The notes under the pieces: generated by a model
The model's input: the letters and a program-made list of their open reading frames with translations, nothing else
What the model was told of the DNA's origin: nothing
The model's database searches: none
Position numbers and translations under genes: made by a program
Origin: Phycicoccus duodecadis
GTDB taxonomy: Bacteria > Actinomycetota > Actinomycetes > Actinomycetales > Dermatophilaceae
Assembly (NCBI RefSeq): GCF_002846495.1
Contig: NZ_PJNE01000001.1
Coordinates: 2,046,001 to 2,110,000, forward strand
Direction of reading: 5' to 3'
Length of the DNA: 64,000 bases
Part shown: positions 1 through 8,076 of the stretch, piece after piece
Position numbering within the stretch: position 1 is the stretch's first letter
Layout: the number at the start of each line of letters is the position of its first letter

Positions 1-581
1 GGGAGGCCGATGCGCTTCAGGACGTACGGGGTGAAGACCGGCTCACCGGTGGTCCAGTCGACCGAGTTGGCCGACAGCAGCGGGTGCTCGCACTGGTCCT
101 CGAAGGCCCGCAGCGTGTCGAGGCCGTAGTTGTACTCGTGGTTGCCCAGCGCCGCGGCGTCGTAGCCGAGCGCGTTCATGGCGGTGGCCATCGGGTGGGT
201 GGCGCCCTGCGTGATCGGCTCGACCTTGGCGTAGTAGTACGCGAGGGGTGTGCCCTGGATGGTGTCGCCGGCGTCGAGGGTGATGCAGGTGTCGGCGCCG
301 CGCTCGGCGCGCACGGCCTTGACCAGCGTCGCCGCCTTGGCGACACCGATCTGGTTGCCCTTGGCGTCGCTGTAGGCGGCGTTGTTGAAGTAGTTCCAGT
401 TGTAGACGTTGCCGTGCAGGTCGGTGGTGCCGAGCACGGTCACGCGGAACGGCCGCTCGGGCCCGCGGCGCCCGGAGGTAGCGGCCTGGGCCGAGGGGGC
501 GGAGACGATCGCGGCCCCGCCGACCATGGCCATGGTGAGGAGCTGGCGGCGGGAGGCGCTGGAGAGAGTGGATTCAGTCAC
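1..581 (-). CDS. 5'-nucleotidase / metallophosphatase, Tat-exported (3' end beyond window)
   Basis: This is the N-terminal 193 residues of a bifunctional UDP-sugar hydrolase/5'-nucleotidase or 2',3'-cyclic phosphodiesterase; the gene runs off the left edge. It should hydrolyse nucleotides outside the membrane for phosphate and nucleoside salvage. The N-terminus has a twin-arginine signal (SASRRQLL, a hydrophobic stretch, then AQA as a likely cleavage site). The metallophosphatase metal-binding motifs follow in order: TTDLHGN, LDAGDTIQG and LGNHEYNYG. The GTG start is chosen because it lies just before the Tat signal. The C-terminal 5'-nucleotidase domain is expected outside the window and cannot be checked. 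Confidence 0.88.
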   Translation of the reverse strand, partial: MTESTLSSASRRQLLTMAMVGGAAIVSAPSAQAATSGRRGPERPFRVTVLGTTDLHGNVYNWNYFNNAAYSDAKGNQIGVAKAATLVKAVRAERGADTCITLDAGDTIQGTPLAYYYAKVEPITQGATHPMATAMNALGYDAAALGNHEYNYGLDTLRAFEDQCEHPLLSANSVDWTTGEPVFTPYVLKRIGL

Positions 582-603
582 GGGTGGGGACCCTAGCCCG
601 GCC

Positions 604-623
604 CGGACGCCCGTGGGTGTCCG
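604..623 (-). terminator. possible terminator hairpin after the helicase gene
   Basis: A self-complementary GC-rich stretch (604-612 pairs with 615-623, one G-U pair) lies about 40 bases past the stop codon of the minus-strand helicase. No T-run follows, so it is only a candidate. Confidence 0.3.
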
Positions 624-660
624 CGTGACGGCGGGATGGTGTCCGTCGGGTGTCGCCCCG

Positions 661-2430
661 TCAGCGGCGGCCGACGAACCACCGGCGGATGCGTTCGATC
701 CGCTCGGTCACCTGCTCGCCGGTGGCCGAGGCGAGCTCGGGACCCCCGCACGCCCGCCGCAGGTCCAGGTGGATGGTCGCGTGGGCGGTGCCGGTCTTGC
801 TCGAGTACGCCGCCACGAGCTTGTTGAGCTCCTTGCGCTGCGAGGCCAGCGCGCGGTGGGCGGCGACCGGGCTGGGCCCGGCGACCGGCTCGGGGCGGGT
901 GCGCCCGCCGCGGGCCTGCTTGGTCTGGCGCTCGTTGAGCAGGTGGGCCACCTGGTCGGGCTCGAGCAGGCCGGGGAGCCCGAGGTAGTCCTGCTCCTCC
1001 TCCGAGCCGGCTTCGGCGTGCAGCCCGTACTGCTTGGCGTCGAAGAGCACGTGGTCGAAGTGCGCGTCGGACTCGAGCGCCTCGAAGCGCGACTCGTCCT
1101 CGAGCCCGAGGGTGCGCTCGGTGCGGTTGGCGGCCGCGAGCATCCCCTCCTCCTCGGCCCAGATGGAGGCCTCGGACTCGGCGTCGGTGCGCCGGTCGAG
1201 GGCGTGGTCGCGCTCCTCCTCCATCGAGGCCGCGAGCTGCAGGATGAGCGGCACCGACGGCAGGAACACCGAGGCCGTCTCGCCCCGGCGCCGGGCCCGC
1301 ACGAAGCGGCCGACGGCCTGGGCGAAGAACAGCGGCGTCGAGGTCGACGTGGCGTAGACGCCGACGGCCAGCCGCGGCACGTCGACGCCCTCGCTGACCA
1401 TCCGCACGGCCACCATCCAGCGCGAGTCGTCGGCGGCGAAGCGCTCGATGCCCGCGCTGGCGCCCGCGTCGTCCGAGAGCACCACGGTGGCCGGCTGCCC
1501 GGTGATGGCCAGGAGGATCTTGGCGTAGGCGCGGGCGGCGGTGCGGTTGGAGGCGATGACCAGGCCCCCGGCGTCCGGCACGTGGCGGCGGACCTCCGAG
1601 AGGCGCTTGTCGGCGGCCGCGAGCACCGAGGGGACCCACTCGCCCTTGGGGTCGAGCGCGGTGCGCCAGGCGTGCGCGGTCTGGTCGCGGGTCAGCGGCT
1701 CACCGAGGCGGGCCGCGATCTCGTCGCCGGCCTTCGTGCGCCAGCGCATCGCCCCGCCGTAGGCCAGGAACAGCACCGGCCGCACGACGCCGTCGCGCAG
1801 GGCGGCGGCGTACCCGTAGGTGTAGTCGGACGCCGAGCGCAGGACGCCCGCCTGGTCCATCTCGTAGCGCACGAACGGGATGGGGTTGGTGTCGGAGCGG
1901 AAGGGAGTGCCGGTGAGCGAGAGCCGGCGGGTGGCGGGGGTGAACGCGTCGCGGATGCCGTCACCCCACGAGCGGGCGTCGCCGCCGTGGTGGATCTCGT
2001 CGAGGATGACCAGGGTGGGCGTGGCCTCGGTGCGCCGGCGGTGCAGCCCGGGGTTGGCGGCCACCTGGGCGTAGGTGAGCGCGACGCCGTCGTACTCGCT
2101 GCTCTGCACCCCGGTGGAGTTCGAGAAGGACGGGTTCAGCTGGATGCCCACGCGTCCCGCGGCGTCGGCCCACTGGGTCTTGAGGTGCTCGGTGGGGGCC
2201 ACGACCGTGATGGCGCGCACGAGGCCACGCTCGAGCAGCTCGGTGGCGATCCGCAGGGCGTAGGTGGTCTTGCCCGCGCCCGGGGTCGCGACCGCCAGGA
2301 AGTCCTTGGTCTCGCTCCGCAGGTAGGCCTCGAGGGCCTCCTCCTGCCAGGCGCGCAGCTTGGCGGCGGTACCCCACGCGGCCCGCCCGGGGAAGGCGGG
2401 GGGCAGGTGTCCGGCGGCAGAGGTACTCAT
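661..2430 (-). CDS. DEAD/DEAH-box superfamily 2 helicase
   Basis: A 589-residue ATP-dependent nucleic-acid translocase of the broad COG1061 type, presumed cytoplasmic. Seen in order: Walker A ATPGAGKTTYALRIA, motif II DEIHH (DEAH-like), motif III SLTGTPFRSD, and C-terminal motifs V/VI in SEGVDVPRL and AVGRFVRARR. No accessory nuclease domain is visible. The start at 2430 (MSTSAAGHL) is preferred over an in-frame ATG at 2466, but neither has a strong Shine-Dalgarno sequence. The substrate (DNA or RNA) cannot be told from the sequence. It seems to be transcribed alone, with a hairpin on the far side of its stop. Confidence 0.85.
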   Translation of the reverse strand: MSTSAAGHLPPAFPGRAAWGTAAKLRAWQEEALEAYLRSETKDFLAVATPGAGKTTYALRIATELLERGLVRAITVVAPTEHLKTQWADAAGRVGIQLNPSFSNSTGVQSSEYDGVALTYAQVAANPGLHRRRTEATPTLVILDEIHHGGDARSWGDGIRDAFTPATRRLSLTGTPFRSDTNPIPFVRYEMDQAGVLRSASDYTYGYAAALRDGVVRPVLFLAYGGAMRWRTKAGDEIAARLGEPLTRDQTAHAWRTALDPKGEWVPSVLAAADKRLSEVRRHVPDAGGLVIASNRTAARAYAKILLAITGQPATVVLSDDAGASAGIERFAADDSRWMVAVRMVSEGVDVPRLAVGVYATSTSTPLFFAQAVGRFVRARRRGETASVFLPSVPLILQLAASMEEERDHALDRRTDAESEASIWAEEEGMLAAANRTERTLGLEDESRFEALESDAHFDHVLFDAKQYGLHAEAGSEEEQDYLGLPGLLEPDQVAHLLNERQTKQARGGRTRPEPVAGPSPVAAHRALASQRKELNKLVAAYSSKTGTAHATIHLDLRRACGGPELASATGEQVTERIERIRRWFVGRR

Positions 2431-2470
2431 GGGCGTCGGCCACGATAACCGCCCACCCGACGACATGCCG

Positions 2471-2499
2471 AAGGCCCCGGCGAACTCGTCGGGGCCCTC
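2471..2499 (-). terminator. hairpin terminator after the metalloprotease gene
   Basis: GGCCCCG (2473-2479) pairs perfectly with CGGGGCC (2490-2496) across a 10-base loop. It lies about 40 bases downstream of the stop of the minus-strand metalloprotease gene and upstream of the helicase start. There is no clear U-run. Confidence 0.5.
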
Positions 2500-2539
2500 G
2501 GTCTGTGCTAGCGGAGGATGTCCTGCGGCGACGTCTGGG

Positions 2540-3511
2540 TCAGGCGGCGCGGTAGGTCAGCCACGAGGCCTGCATCCGCGAGACCTGGCCCGTCGTGAAC
2601 CGGTTCATGCACGCGTCGTCGGTGTAGTCCATGAAGTTCGTGATCGGGTCGGTGCCCGGCTTGGACGCGCACGAGTCGCGCCCGGTCGGGCATCCGTAGG
2701 CCGGCGACGCCTCGGCGTTGGTGTCGTCGACGTAGTCGCCGTTGCCGTTACAGCCGCCCTGGAAGGTGTGGTAGAGCCCGAGCCAGTGGCCGATCTCGTG
2801 GGTCGCGGTGTCGCCCAGGTTGTACGGCGCGGCGCTGCCGCCGGGCAGGCTCTCGTCGAGCATCACGACGCCGTCCATCGGGTCGACGGTCGACTTCGGG
2901 AAGGTGGCCCAGCCGAGCAGGCCGCCGCCGAGGTCGGCGGTGTAGAGGTTGAGGTCCCCCTTGCCGCCGACGTGCAGGGCGTTCTTCATCTGCTTCTCGG
3001 CGGTGCTGCCGTTGGTGATGCCGTTGTACCAGGTCGGGTTGTTCGTGTAGTCGGTGCTCACCGTCTGGAACGAGAAGCCGGAGCCCGAGTACGCGGCGTT
3101 GAGGACGCTGATCTGGCCCGCGAGCTTGGAGCCCGTGAGGTTGCCCTGGGCGCCGTCGGTGATGACGTGCCAGTGCACCGGGACCACCGCGGGCTGGAAG
3201 GTGCCCCCTCCCCCGCCGGGCTTGCCCTTCTGGGTGGCGCCGCCCCGGGTGGTGGTCACGCCCCGCGCGGCCATGTCGCGCACGAGCTGGGCGTTCATCG
3301 AGGCCGCCTTGGCGTCGCTGAGCTCGTGCGGGTCGAAGCGGGTGGGGCCGGTGGCGTGGCGGCCGCCGACCTCGTCGGTGTGGGTCTCGCAGGTGGCGGC
3401 GACGGTGTCGACGCCGGCCATCGGCCGGGCCGAGGCCGAGGTCAGCGGGAGGACCAGCCCTGCCGAGGCGAGGGCGAGCGCGGCGAGCGCGGAGAACGGG
3501 CGAAGGCGCAT
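2540..3511 (-). CDS. secreted zinc metalloprotease, M43 (pappalysin/cytophagalysin) family
   Basis: A 323-residue extracellular protease. The N-terminus is a Sec signal ([16 protein letters not shown], then a hydrophobic run and ASA cleavage site). The metzincin zinc motif [11 protein letters not shown] (HExxHxxGxxH) sits at about residues 238-248, and the downstream NFMDYTDD supplies the Met-turn (xxMDY) typical of M43. Several cysteines around the active site suggest disulfides. An AAAGG Shine-Dalgarno sits about 10 bases before the ATG at 3511. Family members cleave gelatin, casein or host proteins; the substrate here is unknown. Confidence 0.9.
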   Translation of the reverse strand: MRLRPFSALAALALASAGLVLPLTSASARPMAGVDTVAATCETHTDEVGGRHATGPTRFDPHELSDAKAASMNAQLVRDMAARGVTTTRGGATQKGKPGGGGGTFQPAVVPVHWHVITDGAQGNLTGSKLAGQISVLNAAYSGSGFSFQTVSTDYTNNPTWYNGITNGSTAEKQMKNALHVGGKGDLNLYTADLGGGLLGWATFPKSTVDPMDGVVMLDESLPGGSAAPYNLGDTATHEIGHWLGLYHTFQGGCNGNGDYVDDTNAEASPAYGCPTGRDSCASKPGTDPITNFMDYTDDACMNRFTTGQVSRMQASWLTYRAA

Positions 3512-3653
3512 GACGACCTTTCGAGGATGTCGAGGCCGCGCCACCCCGGCACGGCATCTGGGCAACCTAGGCGCCACTCGTCCAGGCCCGACCCCGCTCG
3601 GCGTAAAGAACCGGTAAATGCTGCGCGCGCTCGGCCGCGGGGCGGCAGGGTCG

Positions 3654-4397
3654 TCAGCCCACGGGAACTACGGGCGCCGGGGGGTCCTCACGGGCGAGCG
3701 TGTCGAGATCACGGACGCAGAACCGGTGGTGGGCATGCTCCTCGTTCAGGACGGTGCCGAGGCACCGGCGCACCGTGCGGCCCCGGGCGTAGGGCGGCCA
3801 GCGGTCGTCGTCCGGCACCGGTGCGCTCGCCGCCAGTCGGTCGGGCGTGACGTCGGCGAGCCACGCCTCGACCTCGGCCGCCTGCCGCTCGCGGACGGCC
3901 AGCACCTCGCCGAGGCTCGGGCGCGGGGGCTCGACGGCATCCCCCAGCACCTGCTCCATGACGACCGGTGGCCCGAGGCCCAGGGTCGTGAACGGCTCGG
4001 TGAGCCCCAGCACGCAGCGCCGGAACCACGAGTCGTGCACGAACACCAGATGCCGCAGGGTCTGCACCATCGACCACTCGCCGCCGACGCCCCGGTGCTC
4101 GGTGCCCTCCGGCATCGCCCGCACCCGAGCCACGGTGCCGGCCCACTCCTCGCGCAGCAGCCGCCAGGCCCCGCGCAGGTCGTCGGGCTCGTCGGAGCGC
4201 AGCAGCAGGCGTACCGGATACCGGCGGTCGAGCTCGGCCTCGACGAACGCCATCACCTCGACGCCGTTGACGACGAGGCGGCCGACCTGGCCGTCGATGT
4301 CGGCGTCGTCCATCACCACCCCGACGAAGCGCGCTCGGGTCAGGTCGACCTCGCGGAACTCGGCGCCGGTGAGGTCCTCGTCCACGAAACGTCGCAT
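3654..4397 (-). CDS. DinB-family protein with a short pentapeptide-like N-terminus
   Basis: A 247-residue protein. The first 40 residues ([19 protein letters not shown]) read as a few pentapeptide-repeat turns (A[D/N]Lxx-like), followed by a DinB_2/YfiT-type four-helix domain with conserved histidines (the H of RHLVFVHD; the EEHAHHR near the end) that usually bind a divalent metal. Such proteins include thiol-dependent (mycothiol, bacillithiol) transferases. Actinobacteria make mycothiol, so a mycothiol-dependent role is plausible but not shown. It stands alone between the metalloprotease and DUF3039 genes. Confidence 0.75.
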   Translation of the reverse strand: MRRFVDEDLTGAEFREVDLTRARFVGVVMDDADIDGQVGRLVVNGVEVMAFVEAELDRRYPVRLLLRSDEPDDLRGAWRLLREEWAGTVARVRAMPEGTEHRGVGGEWSMVQTLRHLVFVHDSWFRRCVLGLTEPFTTLGLGPPVVMEQVLGDAVEPPRPSLGEVLAVRERQAAEVEAWLADVTPDRLAASAPVPDDDRWPPYARGRTVRRCLGTVLNEEHAHHRFCVRDLDTLAREDPPAPVVPVG

Positions 4398-4446
4398 GCG
4401 GACACGCTAGGACGCCGCACCCACAGGCAGTGGACCGCGCGCCGGG

Positions 4447-4767
4447 TCAGGACTTGTCGTCGCCGCCGTCCTGCGGGGCGCGCAGGCCCTGGTAGATCTC
4501 CTTGCAGGTGGGGCACACCGGGAACCTGTCGGGGTTGCGCCCGGGGATCCAGACCTTGCCGCACAGCGCCGTGACGGGCTCGCCGGTGACGGCGCTCTCG
4601 ACGATCTTCTCCTTGCGCACGTAGTGCGCGAAACGCTCGTGGTCGCCGGGCTCGGCGACCTCGGGGACGGCCTCGGTGCGCTCGAGGACGGCGGTCTGCG
4701 TCTGCGGCCCGTCGGGGCCACCCGGCGCGCCCGGCGCCTCCTGCGGCTGCGGCATCGTCTCGCTCAT
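4447..4767 (-). CDS. DUF3039 domain-containing protein
   Basis: A 106-residue protein of unknown function, conserved across Actinobacteria. The first 40 residues are Pro/Gly/Gln rich and probably disordered. The conserved core follows, with HERFAHYVRKEKI, a cysteine in TALCGKVW and a CPTC pair that together look like a small zinc-binding site. The ATG at 4767 is chosen because upstream sequence in the frame is arginine/alanine shadow text. It lies 23 bases after the yqgE-like stop on the same strand and probably shares its transcript. No function is assigned. Confidence 0.8.
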   Translation of the reverse strand: MSETMPQPQEAPGAPGGPDGPQTQTAVLERTEAVPEVAEPGDHERFAHYVRKEKIVESAVTGEPVTALCGKVWIPGRNPDRFPVCPTCKEIYQGLRAPQDGGDDKS

Positions 4768-4790
4768 GCCGAACACCCTACGCCGCGCGC

Positions 4791-5351
4791 TCAGTTGAGC
4801 TCGGGGTCGGACGGGAACCACGCCACCCAGCGCAGCGGCTCGGGCTGGCGCCGCAGCACGCGCCGCCACAGGCCGCCGGGGCTGTCGGTGAAGACGTCGC
4901 CGCTCTCGGGGTCGACGACGTACCAGGAGCCGGTGTCGACCTCGTCCTCCAGCTGCCCGGCCGACCAGCCGGCGTAGCCCGCGAAGATGCGCAGCGCGGC
5001 CACCTCGGGAGCCACCAGGGGCGGCGGGGTGTCGAGGTCGACGAGCGCGACGGCCCCGAAGAGCCGCCGCACACCCGCCGGCTCGGGCGAGTCGCCGGGG
5101 ACGGCGACCAGCCCGAGCGCGGAGTCGAGCTGCACGGGGCCACCCTGGAACATCGTGGCCGGGCGGCTGGCGTGCTCCTCCCAGCCGGGCAGGACCGCGC
5201 CGATGTCGGCCTCGATCGGGCGGTTGAGCACGAGCCCCTGCGCGCCCTCGTCGCCGTGGTGCAGGACGAGGACGACGCTACGCCGGAAGACACCCTCCTC
5301 GATCGCCGGAGTGGCGACCAGGAGCCTGCCGGTGGTGAAGGGCGCGCTCAC
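4791..5351 (-). CDS. YqgE/AlgH family protein
   Basis: A 186-residue member of the UPF0301 family. The diagnostic opening TGRLLVATPAI, RSVVLVLHHGDEGAQGLVLNRP, and the FAGYAGWSAGQLEDE segment are all present, and the length matches the family. The GTG start at 5351 overlaps the helicase stop in a GTGA arrangement, so translation of the two genes is probably coupled. The function is unsettled in all bacteria; a regulatory role has been proposed from alginate work in Pseudomonas. Nothing in the sequence refines that. Confidence 0.88.
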   Translation of the reverse strand: MSAPFTTGRLLVATPAIEEGVFRRSVVLVLHHGDEGAQGLVLNRPIEADIGAVLPGWEEHASRPATMFQGGPVQLDSALGLVAVPGDSPEPAGVRRLFGAVALVDLDTPPPLVAPEVAALRIFAGYAGWSAGQLEDEVDTGSWYVVDPESGDVFTDSPGGLWRRVLRRQPEPLRWVAWFPSDPELN

Positions 5352-7465
5352 GCACCCATTCTGCCCCCGCGCCCGGACGGCCGCCCGGACCTCGGGGAGG
5401 AACCCTGCGAGCGCTGGGGGCGCCCGCCGGCGGGCGCCCCGCGTCGGGGCGGACCACCGCGGCGACCCTTGGTGGGGCTGCCCTCGATGATCGGGCGCCA
5501 GACCGAGTCGGGCACCGGGACCCCGGCGGGGACCTTGCCGCCCATCCCGAGCACCGTGGCGTCACCGGGGAGGACGCGTGTGGTCTGCGCCTCGGCGCCG
5601 GCGTTCTCGATGATGCGCGTGACGATCTTGCGCTGGTGCGGCAGCGCGATCATGACGACCGCTCCCTGCTCGCCGGCGCGGGCGGTACGGCCGGCGCGGT
5701 GCAGGTAGTCCTTGTGGTCGGTGGGCGGGTCGACCTGGATGACCATCCCGATGTCGTCGACGTGGATGCCGCGCGCGGCCACGTCGGTGGCGACCAGGAC
5801 GGGCACCTTGCCGTCACGGAAGGCTCCCAGCACGCGGTTGCGCACGTTCTGGGTGAGGCCACCGTGCAGGCCGGCCGCGAGGACGCCCCGATCGCGCAGC
5901 TCACCGGCGATGCGCTCGACGCCCAGCTGGGTGCGGGCGAAGATGACGCTGCGGCCGTCGCGCCCGGCGAGCTCGGCGGTGAGCTGCTTCTTGTTGTGCG
6001 GGTCGACCAGGAGCACGTGGTGGCTCATCGTCGTGATCGAGGCCTGGGCGTCGTCCGTCGAGTGCGTCACCGGGTCGACGAGGTACTTCTCGACGAGCGC
6101 GTCGACGCCCTTGTCGAGGGTGGCCGAGAACAGGAGTCGCTGGCCGCCCTGCGGGACGGCGGCGAGGATGGCGGTGACCTCGGGCACGAAGCCCATGTCG
6201 GCCATGTGGTCGGCCTCGTCGAGGATGACGACCTCGATGCCGCCGAGGTCGACGGCGCCGCGCTCCATCAGGTCGACGAGGCGACCCGGCGTGGCGACGA
6301 GGAGGTGCACGCCCTTCTGCAGGCTCTTGATCTGCGGCTCGTAGGACAGGCCTCCGGCGACGAGCCGGTGGGTGATGCCCGTGACGTGGACGAAGGGCTC
6401 GAGGGCGTCGCTCACCTGCATCGCGAGCTCGCGGGTCGGCACGAGGACCAGGGCCCGGGGCCGCTTGGGCTGCGGGCGCACGCCATCCGCGAGGCGGGCG
6501 ATGGTGGGCAGCCCGAACGCCAGCGTCTTGCCGGAGCCGGTCTGGCCCCGGCCGAGGACGTCGCGGCCCGCGAGGGCATCGGGGATGGTGGCGGCCTGGA
6601 TGGGGAAGGGCTCGGCGATGCCGTCGCGCGCCAGGCGCTCGACGAGCAGGTCGGGGACGCCCAGGGCGGCGAAGCCGTTGTCGGCGGTCACCTCGCGCGG
6701 GCCACCGGCGGCGGCGGACCGGTAGGTGGTCCAGCTGTCGGCCTCGGCGCGTTCGGCCTCGGCGTCCTCGAAGCTGCGGGGGCGCTCGGCGTCGTCGCGG
6801 AAACGGTCGTCGCGGAAACGGTCGGCGTGGCGACCCTCGTGGCGGTCGCGGCGCACGGGGTCGGCGACGCGGGGGGTGTAGTCGCGCACGGGGCGGTCGC
6901 CGCGCTCGCGGCGGGGACGCTCGTCATGCGGGCGGTGCGCGGGCCGGTCGTCGCGGCGGAACGGCGGTCGCTCACTGCGCGCCGGGCGGTCGTCGCGCTG
7001 GTACGACGGGCGCTCGCTGCGCGCCGGACGGTCGTCGCGCTGGTACGACGGACGCTCGCTGCGCGCCGGGCGGTCGTCGCGCTGGTACGACGGACGCTCG
7101 CTGCGCGCCGGACGGTCGTCGCGCTGGTACGACGGGCGCTCACTGCGCGCCGGGCGGTCGTCGCGCTGGTACGACGGGCGCTCGCTGCGCGCCGGGCGGT
7201 CGTCGCGGCGGAAGGCCGGGCGATCGTCGCCGCGGGCGGCGCGCTCGTCGCGCCGGCGGTCCTCGCGCGGCGGAGTGCTGCCGCGGCGGGGGTCCTCACG
7301 GTCCCAGCGGGGCGAGCGCTCGGCGCGGGGGCGCTTCGGGCGGTCGCCCGCGGGGGCCTCGGTGCGGGAGGCGGCCTGCCCGCGGTGGGGCTTCTTGGGG
7401 CCCTTGCGCTCCGCCTTCTGGGCAGCGGTCCAACGGGCCTTCGGCCCGGATGCCTTCTTGGGCAT
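5348..7465 (-). CDS. DEAD-box ATP-dependent RNA helicase with repeat-rich tail
   Basis: A 705-residue RNA helicase, probably acting in ribosome assembly, RNA decay or cold adaptation. The basic N-terminal 240 residues are Arg/Asp/Pro rich and hold six tandem copies of a 14-residue unit (RDDRPARSERPSYQ) at about residues 87-170. The helicase core follows: Q motif (PFPIQAATIP), Walker A GRGQTGSGKT near residue 305, PTRELA, TPGR, DEADHM, SATL, ATDVAARGIHV and HRAGRTARAG. The C-terminus is an Arg/Gly-rich tail that should bind RNA. An AGGTGAA Shine-Dalgarno precedes the ATG at 7465. It overlaps the downstream yqgE-like gene by four bases. Confidence 0.92.
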   Translation of the reverse strand: MPKKASGPKARWTAAQKAERKGPKKPHRGQAASRTEAPAGDRPKRPRAERSPRWDREDPRRGSTPPREDRRRDERAARGDDRPAFRRDDRPARSERPSYQRDDRPARSERPSYQRDDRPARSERPSYQRDDRPARSERPSYQRDDRPARSERPSYQRDDRPARSERPPFRRDDRPAHRPHDERPRRERGDRPVRDYTPRVADPVRRDRHEGRHADRFRDDRFRDDAERPRSFEDAEAERAEADSWTTYRSAAAGGPREVTADNGFAALGVPDLLVERLARDGIAEPFPIQAATIPDALAGRDVLGRGQTGSGKTLAFGLPTIARLADGVRPQPKRPRALVLVPTRELAMQVSDALEPFVHVTGITHRLVAGGLSYEPQIKSLQKGVHLLVATPGRLVDLMERGAVDLGGIEVVILDEADHMADMGFVPEVTAILAAVPQGGQRLLFSATLDKGVDALVEKYLVDPVTHSTDDAQASITTMSHHVLLVDPHNKKQLTAELAGRDGRSVIFARTQLGVERIAGELRDRGVLAAGLHGGLTQNVRNRVLGAFRDGKVPVLVATDVAARGIHVDDIGMVIQVDPPTDHKDYLHRAGRTARAGEQGAVVMIALPHQRKIVTRIIENAGAEAQTTRVLPGDATVLGMGGKVPAGVPVPDSVWRPIIEGSPTKGRRGGPPRRGAPAGGRPQRSQGSSPRSGRPSGRGGRMGA
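6956..7207 (-). repeat. six 42-bp tandem repeats inside the RNA helicase gene
   Basis: Five near-identical 42-bp units and a sixth diverged one encode RDDRPARSERPSYQ (last copy ends PPFR). Units differ only by occasional A/G changes at wobble positions, so they arose by recent duplication and could change number without breaking the frame. Confidence 0.85.
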
Positions 7466-7686
7466 GGGGAAATTCACCTGTATCTCGTCGTGGTTCGCAC
7501 TTCGGACAGACACGTCGTCAGCCGGTGGCGAAACAGCGATCACAACGAGTCTCCGGACCGTCAATGGTCCTGGGGGCGGGTTCGACCGGAGCGGTGTCAC
7601 CAGCGGGCCGGGTGGGAAGGACGGGCCGCGATCTGCGGCCGGCGTGAGCGCGGCCAGGCGCCCACCACCTCGGCGGAACGACCAGT
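7466..7686 (-). promoter_or_regulatory. long leader and presumed promoter of the RNA helicase gene
   Basis: A 221-base non-coding stretch separates the VanZ-like stop from the helicase ATG. On the minus strand it carries TTGACG (7564-7559), a fair -35 hexamer, but no clean TANNNT at the right distance. Cold-inducible helicase genes often have long 5' leaders; no known riboswitch fold was recognised here. Confidence 0.3.
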
Positions 7687-8076
7687 CTACCAGCGCCCGA
7701 GCGCAGCTCCAGACGCCCGGCGCCGCCGCACCAGCCACCACAGCAGGACGGCCAGCGCGACTCCGGTGAGGTCGGCCAGCACGTCGAGCGGGTCGCTCGA
7801 GCGGTGCGGCAGCAGCGCGCCCTGGACCACCTCGCTGACCACGGCATGGGCCGCCAGCAGCCCGACGACCGCTCGGGGGGCGAGCCCGGCCGCGAGCCCC
7901 AGCAGGGTCGGCACCAGGAACAGCAGCAGGTGGACCACCTTGTCGGCGTTCGGGAACGGCTCCACGCCCGGCGCCCGCGGGGCGTAGAGCACCACGAACT
8001 GGACCAGCACGGCGAGCACCAACGCCCCGAGCAGGATGCGCCGCCGCCCGCGCGCGACGGGAGTCGGCGCCGTCAT
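7687..8076 (-). CDS. VanZ-like membrane protein
   Basis: A 129-residue integral membrane protein with about four hydrophobic helices (LLGALVLAVLVQFVVLY, HLLLFLVPTLLGLAAGL, AVVGLLAAHAVVSEVVQ, VLADLTGVALAVLLWWLV). The conserved NADKVVHLLLF and the SSDPLDVLADLTG segment near the C-terminus match the VanZ family, first known from teicoplanin-resistance clusters but common as solitary genes. Its ATG overlaps the malic enzyme stop (ATGA), so the two are co-translated. A link with malate metabolism is not evident; no resistance role should be inferred. Confidence 0.8.
   Translation of the reverse strand: MTAPTPVARGRRRILLGALVLAVLVQFVVLYAPRAPGVEPFPNADKVVHLLLFLVPTLLGLAAGLAPRAVVGLLAAHAVVSEVVQGALLPHRSSDPLDVLADLTGVALAVLLWWLVRRRRASGAALGRW

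Noticed and set aside
6956..7207. Possible CRISPR array
   Set aside because: The direct repeats are contiguous with no unique spacers and encode a protein repeat in the helicase frame.
5636..7987. 783-codon plus-strand ORF covering the helicase
   Set aside because: Antisense of the repeat and core region of the DEAD-box gene; lacks any domain.
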